A stretch of DNA of 64,000 nucleotides from Pararhodobacter sp. (GCA_020832545.1 JAFIEK010000008.1:62001-126000), one strand, 5' to 3'; shown: positions 8,467 to 18,321, counted from the stretch's first letter. Numbers and translations: made by a program. The notes: generated by a model from the letters alone, not told the origin.

Positions 8467-9189
8467 TCAGGCGAAATATTGCCCGCCATTCGCGCTGATC
8501 GTCGAACCGGTGATGAAGCCCGCGTCATCCGAGGCCAGGAAGACGACGCTGCGGGCGATCTCCTCAGGCGCACCCAGGCGGCCCACCGGGATCTGCCCGA
8601 TGATCGCCTCACGCACTTTTTCTGGCACGGCCATCACCATGTCGGTGCCGATGTAACCGGGGCAGACTGCGTTCACCGTGATCCCGGCGCGCGCACCCTC
8701 CTGGGCCAGCGCCTTGGTGAACCCCAGATCGCCCGCCTTGGCCGACGAGTAATTGACCTGGCCAAACTGACCCTTTTGTCCGTTGATCGACGAGATATTG
8801 ATGATGCGCCCGAACTTGCGCTCACGCATTCCGGGCCAGAGCGGGTGGGTCATGTTGAACACGCCCGTCAGGTTGGTGTCGATCACCTCTTTCCATTGCT
8901 GGGGTGACATTTTGTGGAAGGGTGCGTCGCGGGTAATCCCGGCGTTGTTGACCAGCACTTCGACCGGGCCCAGATCACTCTCGACCTTGGCGATACCATC
9001 GGCACAGGCGTCATATTCGGCGACAGACCATTTGAAGGTGGAAATGCCTGTTTCTTTGGTGAATTTGGCGGCGGCTTCGTCGTTGCCGGCATAGTTCGCC
9101 GCGACAGTATAACCCGCGTCTTTCAGCGCAATCGAAATTGCTGCGCCAATGCCGCGCGTGCCGCCCGTAACCAATGCAACCCGTCCCAT
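8467..9189 (-). CDS. phaB: Acetoacetyl-CoA reductase (NADPH)
   Basis: PhaB reduces acetoacetyl-CoA to (R)-3-hydroxybutyryl-CoA for polyhydroxybutyrate synthesis. The 240-residue SDR protein has the cofactor loop TGGTRGIG (about 8-15), NNAG (about 86) and catalytic Ser in NISSINGQKG (about 137). The YSSAK (YxxxK) motif follows near 151, and the C-terminus is GSTISANGGQYFA. Length and motifs match PhaB closely. It follows phaA by 107 bp on the same strand, the common phaAB order. The polymer synthase phaC is not in the window. Confidence 0.94.
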   Translation of the reverse strand: MGRVALVTGGTRGIGAAISIALKDAGYTVAANYAGNDEAAAKFTKETGISTFKWSVAEYDACADGIAKVESDLGPVEVLVNNAGITRDAPFHKMSPQQWKEVIDTNLTGVFNMTHPLWPGMRERKFGRIINISSINGQKGQFGQVNYSSAKAGDLGFTKALAQEGARAGITVNAVCPGYIGTDMVMAVPEKVREAIIGQIPVGRLGAPEEIARSVVFLASDDAGFITGSTISANGGQYFA

Positions 9190-9238
9190 GATTCCTCCTT
9201 GGATTAATAGGTATTGAAATTCTGTTACCGAATTGAAA

Positions 9239-9267
9239 ATGCGGACGCAACATTATTGCGCCCGCAT
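9239..9267 (-). terminator. Hairpin between phaA and phaB
   Basis: ATGCGG-x-CGCAA and TTGCG-x-CCGCAT form a stem with one mismatch and a 5-nt loop. On the minus strand it is followed by TTTTC. It may be a partial terminator that lowers phaB relative to phaA, or an mRNA-stability element. Confidence 0.5.
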
Positions 9268-9296
9268 CGGTTGTATTTACAGAAAAATACTGAAGA

Positions 9297-10469
9297 TCAG
9301 CGTTCCAGGCACATAGCCACGCCCATTCCACCGCCGATGCACAGCGTTGCCAGGCCCTTTTTAGCATCCCGGCGCTGCATCTCAAAGATCAGCGTGTTCA
9401 GAATTCGAGCGCCGGAGGCACCGATCGGATGGCCGATGGCAATGGCCCCGCCGTTGACATTCACGTTGTCAGGGTTCCAGCCCATGTCCTTGTTCACCGC
9501 ACAGGCTTGGGCAGCAAACGCCTCATTGGCCTCAACAAGGTCCAGATCCTCAGGCTTCCAGCCAGCCTTTTCCAATGCCTTGCGGCTGGCGTGAATCGGC
9601 CCTACGCCCATGATGGCCGGGTCCAGCCCTGCGGTTGCGTAGCTGGCGATGCGGGCGAGGGGTGTAAGGCCACGCTTCTCGGCCTCCTCGGCTGACATCA
9701 GCATCACCGCCGCCGCGCCATCGTTAAGCCCCGATGCGTTGGCCGCCGTAACCGAACCGTCGCGGGCAAAAGCCGGACGCAGTTTTTGCATCGCCTCCAT
9801 CGTAGCACCGTGGCGGATGTATTCGTCAGCGTCCATCACCACCTCACCCTTCCGGGTCTTGATGGTAAAGGCAATGATCTCGTCAGCGAACCTGCCCGCC
9901 TTCTGTGCGGCTTCGGCCTTGTTCTGGCTGGCGACGGCGAATTCATCCTGCATCTCGCGGCTGATCTGCCATTTCTCTGCGACATTCTCGGCGGTCTGAC
10001 CCATGTGGTAACCATTGAAGGCATCCCACAGACCGTCCTTGATCATCGAATCGATAAATTTGGTGTCACCCATCTTGGTACCTGCGCGCAGATGCGCGAC
10101 ATGAGGGCTGAGAGACATGTTCTCTTGCCCGCCCGCGATGACAATCGCGGCGTCACCCAACTGGATGTGCTGCGCACCCAATGCCACTGCCCTGAGCCCC
10201 GAACCACAGACCTGGTTAATCCCCCAGGCTGAGCTTTCCTGCGGCAGGCCGGCCAGGATATGCGCCTGGCGCGCCGGGTTCTGGCCCTGACCTGCGGTCA
10301 GCACCTGGCCAAGAATGGTTTCTGACACCTCTGCCTTGTCGACGCCGGCGCGCGCCACCACAGCTTCGATCACAGCCGCGCCCAGTTCATGCGCGGGGGT
10401 GTTGGCAAAAGAGCCGTTGAACGCGCCGACAGCGGTGCGTGCGGCGGAAACGATCACGACATTGGTCAT
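9297..10469 (-). CDS. phaA: Acetyl-CoA acetyltransferase (beta-ketothiolase)
   Basis: PhaA condenses two acetyl-CoA to acetoacetyl-CoA, the first step of polyhydroxybutyrate synthesis, and also runs the reverse reaction. From the ATG at 10467-10469 the protein is 390 residues. The longer frame is rejected because family members begin [17 protein letters not shown] and a GAGGAGCACC ribosome binding site precedes this ATG. The nucleophilic Cys is in NQVCGSG (C88), the catalytic His in [10 protein letters not shown] near 348, and the second catalytic Cys in LCIGGGMG near 378. It is upstream of and co-directional with phaB. Confidence 0.95.
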   Translation of the reverse strand: MTNVVIVSAARTAVGAFNGSFANTPAHELGAAVIEAVVARAGVDKAEVSETILGQVLTAGQGQNPARQAHILAGLPQESSAWGINQVCGSGLRAVALGAQHIQLGDAAIVIAGGQENMSLSPHVAHLRAGTKMGDTKFIDSMIKDGLWDAFNGYHMGQTAENVAEKWQISREMQDEFAVASQNKAEAAQKAGRFADEIIAFTIKTRKGEVVMDADEYIRHGATMEAMQKLRPAFARDGSVTAANASGLNDGAAAVMLMSAEEAEKRGLTPLARIASYATAGLDPAIMGVGPIHASRKALEKAGWKPEDLDLVEANEAFAAQACAVNKDMGWNPDNVNVNGGAIAIGHPIGASGARILNTLIFEMQRRDAKKGLATLCIGGGMGVAMCLER

Positions 10470-10637
10470 TGGTGCTCCTCTCACATGACGGTGCGCCGAC
10501 AGCAAAAGGCGCGCTCCCGTCAGATTTCTACGCGCGATGGAGGGACAAGGCAATGCTGCACTGCGGAACGACGGGCCGCCTGCGGGTGGTGGCCAAGGGC
10601 AAAATGCCGCACCTACAAGCGAGCGTTCGTTGCCCGC

Positions 10638-11474
10638 TCAAGCCAACTTTGCCAGTTTTGAGGTTTTCCACGGCGCTTGCGTTGTCGGAACGCCGAAGTA
10701 GTACCCCTGCAGACAGTCCATGCCGATATCGACCAGATAGCGCGCATCTTCGGCACTTTCGACCGATTCTGCGACGGTGAACATGTCGAAATGGCGTGCA
10801 ATGGAGACCAGAGCCTGCGCCAGCACCTGATTGTCGGGGTTTGAACTGATGCCACGGATGAAGGTGCCATCAATCTTGATGATGTCGAAATAGAAATCCT
10901 TGAGATAGCGGAATGCTGTGTACCCCGATCCAAAATCATCCAGCGCGAAACAGATGCCTCGACTTTGCATTTCAACCATGAAGACCGTCACCAGGTCAGG
11001 CATCAGCATGGCCGATGATTCCGTGATTTCGAGAATCAACCGCTCGGCAATTGTCGCATCATGGCGCAATCCCCGTTCAAGCGTGGCAAGCCAGGCCGGA
11101 TACCCGATGGAACGCGCCGACATGTTTACCGATAGCCTTAGCCCCGGCTCCTCGGCCAGCGCAGCGAGGCTTAGTTCCAGCGCCAGGCAATCTATCTTGC
11201 GCCCGGTTTCATTGGTTTCGACCGCATGCATGAAATCCCGCGCAGGCAGAACGCGGCCCTGCGGGTCCATGATCCGGATGAACCCTTCATAGAAGGCGGT
11301 GCGGTTGGTCATGCGCGACTGCACCACGGGCTGAAACGCCAGCATCGCGCGACGTTCATCCAGCGCGGTGCGCACCATGTCCAGCGTTTCGCGGGTACGC
11401 AGATCCTCGGCCACCACAAACGGGCTTTCCAGCCCGTCAACGGAGGGATTGCGCGGGGGAACATATGCGGTCAT
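10638..11474 (-). CDS. EAL-domain protein (possible c-di-GMP phosphodiesterase)
   Basis: A 278-residue, stand-alone EAL domain with no GGDEF, PAS or membrane segment. EAL phosphodiesterases hydrolyse cyclic di-GMP. Signature sites can be followed: YEGF near residue 62 (canonical E-A-L, here E-G-F), NMSARS (about 130), LEITES (about 165), the metal-binding DDFGSGYT (about 187), KIDGTF (about 207), AESVES (about 243) and QGYYFG (about 266). Acidic metal ligands are retained, so activity is possible despite the altered EAL triplet. The ATG at 11474 is preferred because GGAGA lies 6 bases upstream. It diverges from argH. Confidence 0.82.
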   Translation of the reverse strand: MTAYVPPRNPSVDGLESPFVVAEDLRTRETLDMVRTALDERRAMLAFQPVVQSRMTNRTAFYEGFIRIMDPQGRVLPARDFMHAVETNETGRKIDCLALELSLAALAEEPGLRLSVNMSARSIGYPAWLATLERGLRHDATIAERLILEITESSAMLMPDLVTVFMVEMQSRGICFALDDFGSGYTAFRYLKDFYFDIIKIDGTFIRGISSNPDNQVLAQALVSIARHFDMFTVAESVESAEDARYLVDIGMDCLQGYYFGVPTTQAPWKTSKLAKLA

Positions 11475-11622
11475 CGGCATTCTCCGCTCGGTTTCGGCAA
11501 GTCTGCGTCGAAAGACGTTAACAGCCCGTGAACCTGCGCCGGATTTTCTGCCCGGCAGCGCCAATTGCGTGCGCTACAGCAAGCGCGTATACGGTCGCCA
11601 ACGCCAGATCGAGGGACAAAAC

Positions 11623-13014
11623 ATGACGGACAACAGTGCCAACAGCATGTGGGGCGGGCGGTTCGCAGGCGGTGTCGATGCGATCATGGAGGCGATCAAT
11701 GCCTCCATCGGGTTCGACCGCAGGCTGTATGCGCAAGACGTTGCAGGCTCGCGCGCGCATGCCGCGATGCTGGCGACAACCGGTATCATCACCGAAGGAG
11801 ACGCCCGCGCCATCGACCAGGGACTGGCCCAGGTCAAGGATGAGATCGAAGCGGGCAATTTCCCCTTTCGCACCGCGCTGGAAGATATTCACATGAATAT
11901 CGAGGCCCGGCTGAAGGAGATCATCGGCGAGCCCGCCGGGCGGCTGCACACAGCGCGCTCGCGCAATGATCAGGTGGCGGTTGATTTCCGGCTTTGGGTG
12001 CGCGCGCAATGCGATGCAGCTATCACCGGGATCGAGGCATTGATGCGGGCCTTTCTTGGCCAGGCAGAGGCCGGGGCCGATTGGGTGATGCCCGGCTTTA
12101 CCCACCTGCAAACCGCTCAGCCCGTGACCTGGGGCCATCATATGCTGGCCTATGTGGAGATGCTGGCGCGCGACCGGGGTCGCTTTATCGATGCGCGCGC
12201 ACGGATGAACGAATGCCCCTTGGGAGCGGCGGCGCTGGCGGGCACGTCCTTTCCGATCGACCGTCACATGACCGCTGCGGCGCTGGGGTTCGACCGGCCC
12301 ACGGCCAACAGCCTCGACAGCGTATCAGACCGCGATTTCGCGCTGGAGTTCCTTGGCGCGGCCTCGATCTGCGCGATGCATCTGTCGCGGTTCGCCGAAG
12401 AGCTGGTGATCTGGTCCTCGGCGCAGTTCCGCTTCGTGCGGCTGTCGGATGCCTTCACCACCGGCTCATCAATCATGCCGCAAAAGAAAAACCCTGATGC
12501 GGCTGAGCTGTTGCGCGCCAAGCTGGGGCGCATTCTGGGGGCGAATGTGGCGCTGTTCACGGTGATGAAGGGGCTGGCGCTGACGTATTCAAAGGACATG
12601 CAGGAAGACAAGGAACTGACCTTTGACGCCGCCGACAACCTGATGCTGGGCCTTGCCGCGATGGAGGGCATGGTGCGCGACATGACCGCCAACCGTGAGG
12701 CGCTGGCACTGGCGGCAGCCTCGGGCTTTTCCACAGCCACCGATCTGGCCGACTGGCTGGTACGCGCACTGAACCTGCCGTTCCGCGATGCTCATCACAT
12801 CACCGGCAGTCTGGTAAAAATGGCCGAAGATGCGGGCATCGACCTGCCGGATCTGACGCTGGAACAGATGCAATCGGTTCATGAGGGCATAACAGACGCG
12901 GTTTTCGAGGTGCTCGGGGTGGACAATTCGGTCCGCTCACGCATTTCATATGGGGGCACCGCGCCTGATCAGGTGCGCACCCAGGTCGCCCGCTGGCAGG
13001 AGGTCTTGCAATGA
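11623..13014 (+). CDS. argH: Argininosuccinate lyase
   Basis: ArgH splits argininosuccinate into arginine and fumarate, the last step of arginine synthesis. The 463-residue protein begins [14 protein letters not shown] from an ATG preceded by GAGGGACAAA. It has [17 protein letters not shown] (about 108-124) and the fumarase/aspartase superfamily signature [12 protein letters not shown] (about 281-292), which carries the catalytic serine loop. Its stop codon overlaps the next start (ATGA at 13011-13014), starting the argH - lipoprotein - DUF2834 - lysA block. Confidence 0.96.
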   Translation: MTDNSANSMWGGRFAGGVDAIMEAINASIGFDRRLYAQDVAGSRAHAAMLATTGIITEGDARAIDQGLAQVKDEIEAGNFPFRTALEDIHMNIEARLKEIIGEPAGRLHTARSRNDQVAVDFRLWVRAQCDAAITGIEALMRAFLGQAEAGADWVMPGFTHLQTAQPVTWGHHMLAYVEMLARDRGRFIDARARMNECPLGAAALAGTSFPIDRHMTAAALGFDRPTANSLDSVSDRDFALEFLGAASICAMHLSRFAEELVIWSSAQFRFVRLSDAFTTGSSIMPQKKNPDAAELLRAKLGRILGANVALFTVMKGLALTYSKDMQEDKELTFDAADNLMLGLAAMEGMVRDMTANREALALAAASGFSTATDLADWLVRALNLPFRDAHHITGSLVKMAEDAGIDLPDLTLEQMQSVHEGITDAVFEVLGVDNSVRSRISYGGTAPDQVRTQVARWQEVLQ

Positions 13015-13130
13015 ACCGGCTTTACCCGCTGATGCTTCTGGCCGCGCTCGTCGCCCTAGCGGCCTGCGGCGCGTCTGACGCGCCCTCGGTCGATGGCGGG
13101 ACCGACCTGAGCGACTTCTGGCGGCGCTGA
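13011..13130 (+). CDS. 39-residue LptM/YifL-like lipoprotein
   Basis: A tiny predicted outer-membrane lipoprotein. The sequence opens [20 protein letters not shown], a positively charged n-region, a hydrophobic core and a lipobox LAAC with Cys19. About 20 mostly polar residues follow. It overlaps argH by 4 bp (ATGA), so coupling to argH is likely. Small proteins at this position in alphaproteobacteria are usually assigned to the LptM/LPS-assembly lipoprotein group, which helps oxidative maturation of LptD in E. coli. Similarity beyond the lipobox is too short to prove that role here. Confidence 0.85.
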   Translation: MNRLYPLMLLAALVALAACGASDAPSVDGGTDLSDFWRR

Positions 13131-13133
13131 GCG

Positions 13134-13472
13134 ATGACCGCGTTGCGCCCGGTTTTTCTGGTTCTCGCCATCTGGGGGACCGTGCATCCGATGTACTGGT
13201 TCGTCAGCTGGTTCATGGAAAACGGCTGGTCGCTGATGGCGATGGTCGACGCCTGGCATGCCAATGCCGCCACCTCGGGGCTCGTCTGGGATCTGACGAT
13301 AGCCGCCGTCGCGCTGACGCTCTGGGTGCTGGCAGAGAGCATTCGCAGCGGCAACTGGCGCGGGCTCTGGGCGATACCGGCGACTTTCTGTATCGGCGTC
13401 AGCTGTGGCCTGCCGCTCTATCTGTTCCTGCGACGCCCGGTGGCTGAACCCGGCAGCAGGTTGAATTTCTGA
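13134..13472 (+). CDS. DUF2834 membrane protein
   Basis: A 112-residue protein with three hydrophobic segments (about 5-27, 48-67 and 75-98) fitting the DUF2834 family. FVLAIWGT-like and GLPLYLFLR ends are typical of the family. It lies 3 bp after the lipoprotein gene and 29 bp before lysA, so it belongs to the argH-lysA operon. No function is known; its constant place beside argH and lysA in Rhodobacterales suggests only co-transcription. Confidence 0.85.
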   Translation: MTALRPVFLVLAIWGTVHPMYWFVSWFMENGWSLMAMVDAWHANAATSGLVWDLTIAAVALTLWVLAESIRSGNWRGLWAIPATFCIGVSCGLPLYLFLRRPVAEPGSRLNF

Positions 13473-13501
13473 CAGCGACACTCGCGACACCGGGGGACGG
13501 C

Positions 13502-14767
13502 TTGGACCATTTTCTATACAAGAACGGGCATCTGCATGCCGAAGACGTGCCGCTGCGCGATATCGCCGCCTCTGTGGGCACGCCGTTTTATTGCTATTCC
13601 TCCGCCACGCTGAAGCGCCACTTCGCGCTGTTCACCGAGGCGCTGTCACCGCTGCCGCATCTAGTCTGCTTTGCGGTCAAGGCCAATTCCAATGTCGCGG
13701 TCCTGAAGCTGCTGGGTGACCTGGGTGCGGGGATGGATGTGGTCTCTGGCGGGGAATACCTGCGCGCCAAAGCAGCAGGCGTGCCGGGAGAACGGATCGT
13801 CTTTTCCGGCGTTGGCAAGACGCGCGAAGAAATGGGGTTGGCGCTTGGCGGCGGCGTCCGGCAGTTCAACGTTGAATCGGAACCTGAGCTTGAGGCACTG
13901 TCTGAGGTCGCCACTACCATGGGGATCGAAGCACCGATCGCCCTGCGCCTCAACCCCGATGTTGACGCCAAAACCCATGACAAAATCTCGACCGGACGCA
14001 AGGAAGACAAGTTCGGCATCCCCATCGCACGCGCCAGCGAGATCTATGCCCGCGCCGCCCAGCTTCCGGGTATCCGCGTCGTAGGGATCGACATGCATAT
14101 CGGTAGCCAGTTGACCGATCTCGCCCCGTTCGAGGCCGCTTATACCAAAATGGCCGACCTGACGCGCCAGTTGCGCGCCGAGGGGCATTTTATCGAGCGG
14201 CTGGATCTGGGCGGCGGCCTTGGCATCCCCTACACCCGCTCGAACGAGGCCCCGCCCCTGCCGTCGGATTATGGAGCGATGATCCACAGGGTTCTGGGTG
14301 ATCTTGGCTGCGAGATCGAGATCGAGCCAGGACGGCTGATCGCGGGCAACGCCGGGCTTCTGGTCTCGCAGGTGATCTACCGTAAGGCGGGCGATGAGCG
14401 CGAATTTCTGATTATCGATGCCGCAATGAACGACCTGATGCGACCGGCAATGTATGCGGCGCATCATGACATTGTCCCCGTCAGCGAACCTGCCCCGGGC
14501 GACGATATTGCGCCGGTCGATATTGTCGGGCCGGTCTGCGAATCAGGCGACACCTTTGCCCGCCAGCGCGACATGCCGCTACTGGTGGCTGGCGATCTGG
14601 TCGCCTTTCGCTCTGCCGGGGCTTACGGGGCAGTGATGGCGTCGGAATATAACTCGCGACCCCTTATCCCTGAGGTGCTGGTCAATGAGGATCAATTCGC
14701 AGTTATCCGGCCCCGCCCCGGGTTTGATGAAATGATTGCCCGCGATAGGATCCCCGACTGGATGTAA
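13502..14767 (+). CDS. lysA: Diaminopimelate decarboxylase
   Basis: LysA decarboxylates meso-diaminopimelate to L-lysine with PLP. The 421-residue alanine-racemase-fold enzyme has the PLP lysine in CFAVKANSN (about 57-65), the phosphate loop LDLGGGLGIPY (about 237) and EPGR (about 277). The substrate site CESGDTFA follows near 345. Translation most likely starts at TTG (13502-13504): homologues begin with DHFLYKNG-like sequence, a GGGGGA Shine-Dalgarno lies just upstream, and no ATG is closer. It closes the argH operon, directly before the TIGR02302 gene. Confidence 0.95.
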   Translation: MDHFLYKNGHLHAEDVPLRDIAASVGTPFYCYSSATLKRHFALFTEALSPLPHLVCFAVKANSNVAVLKLLGDLGAGMDVVSGGEYLRAKAAGVPGERIVFSGVGKTREEMGLALGGGVRQFNVESEPELEALSEVATTMGIEAPIALRLNPDVDAKTHDKISTGRKEDKFGIPIARASEIYARAAQLPGIRVVGIDMHIGSQLTDLAPFEAAYTKMADLTRQLRAEGHFIERLDLGGGLGIPYTRSNEAPPLPSDYGAMIHRVLGDLGCEIEIEPGRLIAGNAGLLVSQVIYRKAGDEREFLIIDAAMNDLMRPAMYAAHHDIVPVSEPAPGDDIAPVDIVGPVCESGDTFARQRDMPLLVAGDLVAFRSAGAYGAVMASEYNSRPLIPEVLVNEDQFAVIRPRPGFDEMIARDRIPDWM

Positions 14768-14778
14768 AAGGAAGGCCC

Positions 14779-17262
14779 ATGCCGCGCGCCGCCATCGACC
14801 TGCCCGCCTCGGCCCCGCTCAGACGGGCGCTGTCGCTGACCCGCGCGGGGATGGTGGCAGAGCGGACAGCGCGTGCCTTCTGGTTGCCGCTGTCGCTGGC
14901 GCTGCTGACCGCAACCGCCGTGGCCTTTAACCTCTTTGGTCACCTGCCAGTCGGTTGGGCCTTTTGGGCGCTTGTAAGCGCGGCTCTCGCCATTGCGGGA
15001 ACCTTTCTGTGGGGTCTGCGTCGCCTGCGCTGGCCGTCGCGGGCCGAAGCCGCGCAGCGGCTGGACCGCACCTTGCATGGTCGCCCGCTGGCTGCGATTG
15101 CCGATGCGCAGGCGATCGGTGCCAGTGATCCGGCCTCGGCTGCGCTCTGGGCCGCGCACCGTGCGCGAATGCAGGGGCTTGCCGCCAGCGCCCGCCCGGT
15201 GTCCCCTGATCTGCACCTCGCCCGTCAGGACCCCTACGCGCTGCGGCTCATCGCCCTGACCGCCGCCGTTGTTGCCCTGCTTTTTGGTGCGCCGCAGCGG
15301 ATGGGCGAGATCGCAGGCCTGTCCACCCCGGCAGGCGCGGCCATCGGCCCCAGTTGGGAAGGCTGGATCACTCCACCCAGCTATACCGGGCGTCCGGGGC
15401 TCTATCTGAATGAAATCACCCGCGAGGATTTTGAGGTTCCGCAGGGGGCACGCGTGATCTTGCGGTTCTATGGTCCGCCCGGCAGCCATGAGTACTCGCA
15501 GGGGCTGGGCGATGAGGCCCAGAGCGACGAGACCGGCCAGTCGGTGCAGTTCGCCGCCCTCCAGCCCGGGCGGCTGACAATCGACGGCCCCGGCGGACGC
15601 AGCTGGTATGTCGTCGTTTTGCCCGATGCCGCACCTGAAATCTCCGCCACCGGCCCGGTACGGCGCGCGCGCGGCGGGGTGATGGAACTGCCGTTCCACG
15701 CCTCGGACGATCACGGCGTCACTGGCGGCGAGGCCGAAATCACGCTGGACCTGTCGGCCGTGGACCGTCGCCACGGCCTGACCTCAGAGCCTGAGGACCG
15801 TGAGTCGCTGCAACTGGACCTGCCGTTGCCGATGTCAGGCAACCGTGCCGAGTTTGACGACATTCTGCGCGAAGACCTGTCAAAGCACCCGTGGGCGCAT
15901 TTGCCGGTGCAGGTGGTGTTGCGCGCCACCGATGCCGCCGGACAGACGGGCGAAAGCGAGACCATCACCGCAATCCTGCCGGGCCGCCGGTTTTTTGAGC
16001 CTTCTGCGCAGGCTGTGGCCGAGATCCGCCGTGATCTGCTTTGGAATATCGACAATGCGCCGCGCGCCGCACAGTTGATGCGGGCCATGCTGCATTTGTC
16101 CGAGGGCGCCTTTCGTGCCGAGGCCGCGCCCGGCATCCTGCGCGAATCGGTACGCGCGATCGAGGCGCGGCTGGACAGCGGACGCTGGACACCCGAGGCC
16201 CGTGATGAGGTCGCCACCAAGCTCTGGGATCTGGCGCTCCTGATCGAAGAAGGCGAACTGGCCAACGCCCGCGAGCGCCTGCGTCGCATTCAGGACCAGC
16301 TTGACGAGGCAATGCGCAGCGGGGCCAGCCGCGAGGAAATCGAAGACCTGATGGAAGAACTGCGCGAGGCAATGCGCGACTACATGCGCATGCTGGCCGA
16401 ACAGCCCCGCGAACGCGGCGAGCGCCAGCCCGGCGAACAGATGGAGGTCACCGGCAACCAGATCCAGGAACTGATGAACCGCATTCAGGAACTGATGGAA
16501 GAGGGCCGTATGGACGAGGCTGCCGAGCTTATGGCGCGCCTCAACGAGCTTCTGGAGAACCTTCAGGTTACCGAGGGTGAAGGCGGCGAGCCCATGCCCG
16601 GATCAGAGGCGATGGAGGGTTTGGGGGACACGCTGGGTGATCAGCAATCGCTGGCCGATGACACGTTCCGCGAACTGCAGGAACAGTTCAACCGCAACTG
16701 GCAAGACCAGGACGGCGATAACGGACAGGGCCCGGGCCAAAGCGAGAGTGGCAGCGACCGGATGGACGATCTGGCCGAACGCCAGCAGGCCCTGCGCGAA
16801 CGCCTGCGCGAGCAGCAACTGCAAATCCTGCCCGGCGAAGGCACGCCAGAGGGCGAGGGCGCGCTGGATGCGCTGGAAGAAGCCGAGCGCGCCATGGACG
16901 AGGCCGCCGAGGCCCTGCGCGAGGGCGATGCCCGTGGCTCGCTCGAACGTCAGGCCGAGGCCATGGACGCGCTACGCGAGGGTCTGCGCCAGTTCAATGA
17001 CGCCATGCGCCAGGACCGCGCAGAGCGCGCAGATGGTGATGACGGGCAAGAGGGGCTGGCACAGGGCGAGGGTCGTGACCCGCTGGGCCGCCAGCGCCGG
17101 GGCGATTCGGCCTCGAGCGGCGATATCGGGTCGGTCGTTCCGGGCGAAGACCCGCGACAGCGTGCCCAGGACCTGATGGATGAGATCCGCCGCCGCTCGG
17201 CCGAACGCGAGCGCCCTGAAAGCGAACGCGATTACCTCAACCGCCTAATTGACCGCTTCTGA
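14779..17262 (+). CDS. TIGR02302 / DUF4175-type large membrane protein
   Basis: An 827-residue protein of the alphaproteobacteria-restricted TIGR02302 family, function unknown. The N-terminus has two close membrane segments (about 35-52 and 58-76) and a third near 150-170. An extracytoplasmic beta-rich part follows, including WEGWITPPSYTGRPGLYL around 195. The C-terminal half is long, helical and extremely rich in Glu, Gln, Arg and Met (about 470-760), with heptad-like blocks such as QIQELMNRIQELMEEGRMDE. It starts 11 bp after lysA and is probably in the same transcript. The layout suggests a membrane-anchored coiled-coil scaffold, which is inference. Confidence 0.88.
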   Translation: MPRAAIDLPASAPLRRALSLTRAGMVAERTARAFWLPLSLALLTATAVAFNLFGHLPVGWAFWALVSAALAIAGTFLWGLRRLRWPSRAEAAQRLDRTLHGRPLAAIADAQAIGASDPASAALWAAHRARMQGLAASARPVSPDLHLARQDPYALRLIALTAAVVALLFGAPQRMGEIAGLSTPAGAAIGPSWEGWITPPSYTGRPGLYLNEITREDFEVPQGARVILRFYGPPGSHEYSQGLGDEAQSDETGQSVQFAALQPGRLTIDGPGGRSWYVVVLPDAAPEISATGPVRRARGGVMELPFHASDDHGVTGGEAEITLDLSAVDRRHGLTSEPEDRESLQLDLPLPMSGNRAEFDDILREDLSKHPWAHLPVQVVLRATDAAGQTGESETITAILPGRRFFEPSAQAVAEIRRDLLWNIDNAPRAAQLMRAMLHLSEGAFRAEAAPGILRESVRAIEARLDSGRWTPEARDEVATKLWDLALLIEEGELANARERLRRIQDQLDEAMRSGASREEIEDLMEELREAMRDYMRMLAEQPRERGERQPGEQMEVTGNQIQELMNRIQELMEEGRMDEAAELMARLNELLENLQVTEGEGGEPMPGSEAMEGLGDTLGDQQSLADDTFRELQEQFNRNWQDQDGDNGQGPGQSESGSDRMDDLAERQQALRERLREQQLQILPGEGTPEGEGALDALEEAERAMDEAAEALREGDARGSLERQAEAMDALREGLRQFNDAMRQDRAERADGDDGQEGLAQGEGRDPLGRQRRGDSASSGDIGSVVPGEDPRQRAQDLMDEIRRRSAERERPESERDYLNRLIDRF

Positions 17263-17282
17263 TAGCTGCTGGGCACTGTGTG

Positions 17283-17303
17283 TTCATCTTGCGCCAAATA
17301 CGC
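17283..17303 (+). repeat. Short remnant of the dispersed intergenic repeat
   Basis: TTCATCTTGCGCCAAATACG matches the head of the repeats at 32001 and 43806. It lies between the convergent TIGR02302 and methyltransferase genes. The GC-rich hairpin tail is missing. Confidence 0.6.
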
Positions 17304-17345
17304 ACGAAGACACCTCTTTGCAGGTAAAACCTGAGGCGGCGCGGC

Positions 17346-18104
17346 TTACACCCAGTCCAATGCGCAAGCGTCTCGCAAGATCGCCTGTGCGGCCGACGTG
17401 AAATCGTCGCCGTCTTCCAGATGTGTGGCACCCTCATGCATGACCAGCGGTGCCAGCAGGCGAAACGGGGTGCGCGCACCCTTTCTGGCTTGCACCAGCA
17501 CACGCCCCGCCGCGCGCCCCGCGCGAGGGCAGAGCGGGCGCGCGGCCACCGCCCCTGCCCGCCCGCCGAGGGCTGCAAGAATATCGGGCAATCGCTCGGC
17601 CAGATGGATCATGGTCAACCATCCGCCGTCCTTCAGCCGCCGCAGCCCGGCATCGACCCAGGCAGCCAGCGGCGTTTCCTCCCGCAAAGCAGCCGCGCGG
17701 CCGGGGTCATGTGCTGCGGGCGCGCGCGGCGAATAGTAGGGCGGATTGGCCAGAACCTGATCAAAGCTCTGCCCCCGCACCTCTTGCGGCATCTGCACAA
17801 GGTCGCCGGTCACGATCGTCGCCTCCAACCCGTTGGCCGCGGCATTGCGTCGCGCAAGGTCGGCATAGGCCGCCTGCCGTTCCAGCCCCGAAAGTCGCAG
17901 CCCCGGCACCCGCTGACCCAGCGCCAGCAGCGCCACCCCTGTACCGCAGCCCAGCTCCAGCACCCCTTGCCCCGGCTCTGCCGCCACCGAAGCCGCCAGC
18001 AACACCGGGTCCGTCGCGGCGCGGTAGCCGCGCAATGGCTGCCAAATCGCCAGCCGCCCGCCCAGAAACACATCGCGGCTCAGATCCGTGTCAGCGAACC
18101 TCAT
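17346..18104 (-). CDS. SAM-dependent methyltransferase, TrmN6-like
   Basis: A class I methyltransferase of about 252 residues, similar to TrmN6/YfiC, which methylates N6 of A37 in tRNA1(Val). It has the SAM loop VLELGCGTGVALLAL (motif I, about residue 47) and the catalytic ANPPYYSP motif (about 120). NPPY is diagnostic of N6-adenine or glutamine methylation. The start at 18104 (MRFADTDLS) suits homologues; in-frame ATGs at 18125 and 18167 also exist and would overlap the upstream DUF2007 gene. The two genes are on the same strand and almost touching. Confidence 0.85.
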   Translation of the reverse strand: MRFADTDLSRDVFLGGRLAIWQPLRGYRAATDPVLLAASVAAEPGQGVLELGCGTGVALLALGQRVPGLRLSGLERQAAYADLARRNAAANGLEATIVTGDLVQMPQEVRGQSFDQVLANPPYYSPRAPAAHDPGRAAALREETPLAAWVDAGLRRLKDGGWLTMIHLAERLPDILAALGGRAGAVAARPLCPRAGRAAGRVLVQARKGARTPFRLLAPLVMHEGATHLEDGDDFTSAAQAILRDACALDWV

Positions 18105-18117
18105 GCGCGCCCCGGCT

Positions 18118-18321
18118 TCATCCATCAACCGGCAAACCATGTTCACGCAAGACGGCGCGTGCGACAAAGAAATCCTCGCGCCGGACCATCAGCCGCTGCG
18201 GCATGATACCCAGCCCGCTCATATGGACGTCCAGCGCAAAGACCTCTATACCCTCGCCCTCAAGAAGGACTGTTGCGAATGGAATGATCGTCGGATCGGA
18301 TGTGCGCAGAAGTTCTTTCAT
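18118..18321 (-). CDS. DUF2007 putative signal-transducing protein
   Basis: A 67-residue protein of the DUF2007 family, named a putative signal-transducing protein but of unknown role. From ATG 18321 it reads MKELLRTSDPTIIPFATVLL, and the later LMVRREDFFVARAVL is also typical of the family. The frame is open to 18393, but that longer start would add 24 non-family residues and overlap the divergent polyprenyl synthase start, so the shorter start is preferred. It is followed closely by the methyltransferase gene. Confidence 0.85.
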   Translation of the reverse strand: MKELLRTSDPTIIPFATVLLEGEGIEVFALDVHMSGLGIMPQRLMVRREDFFVARAVLREHGLPVDG

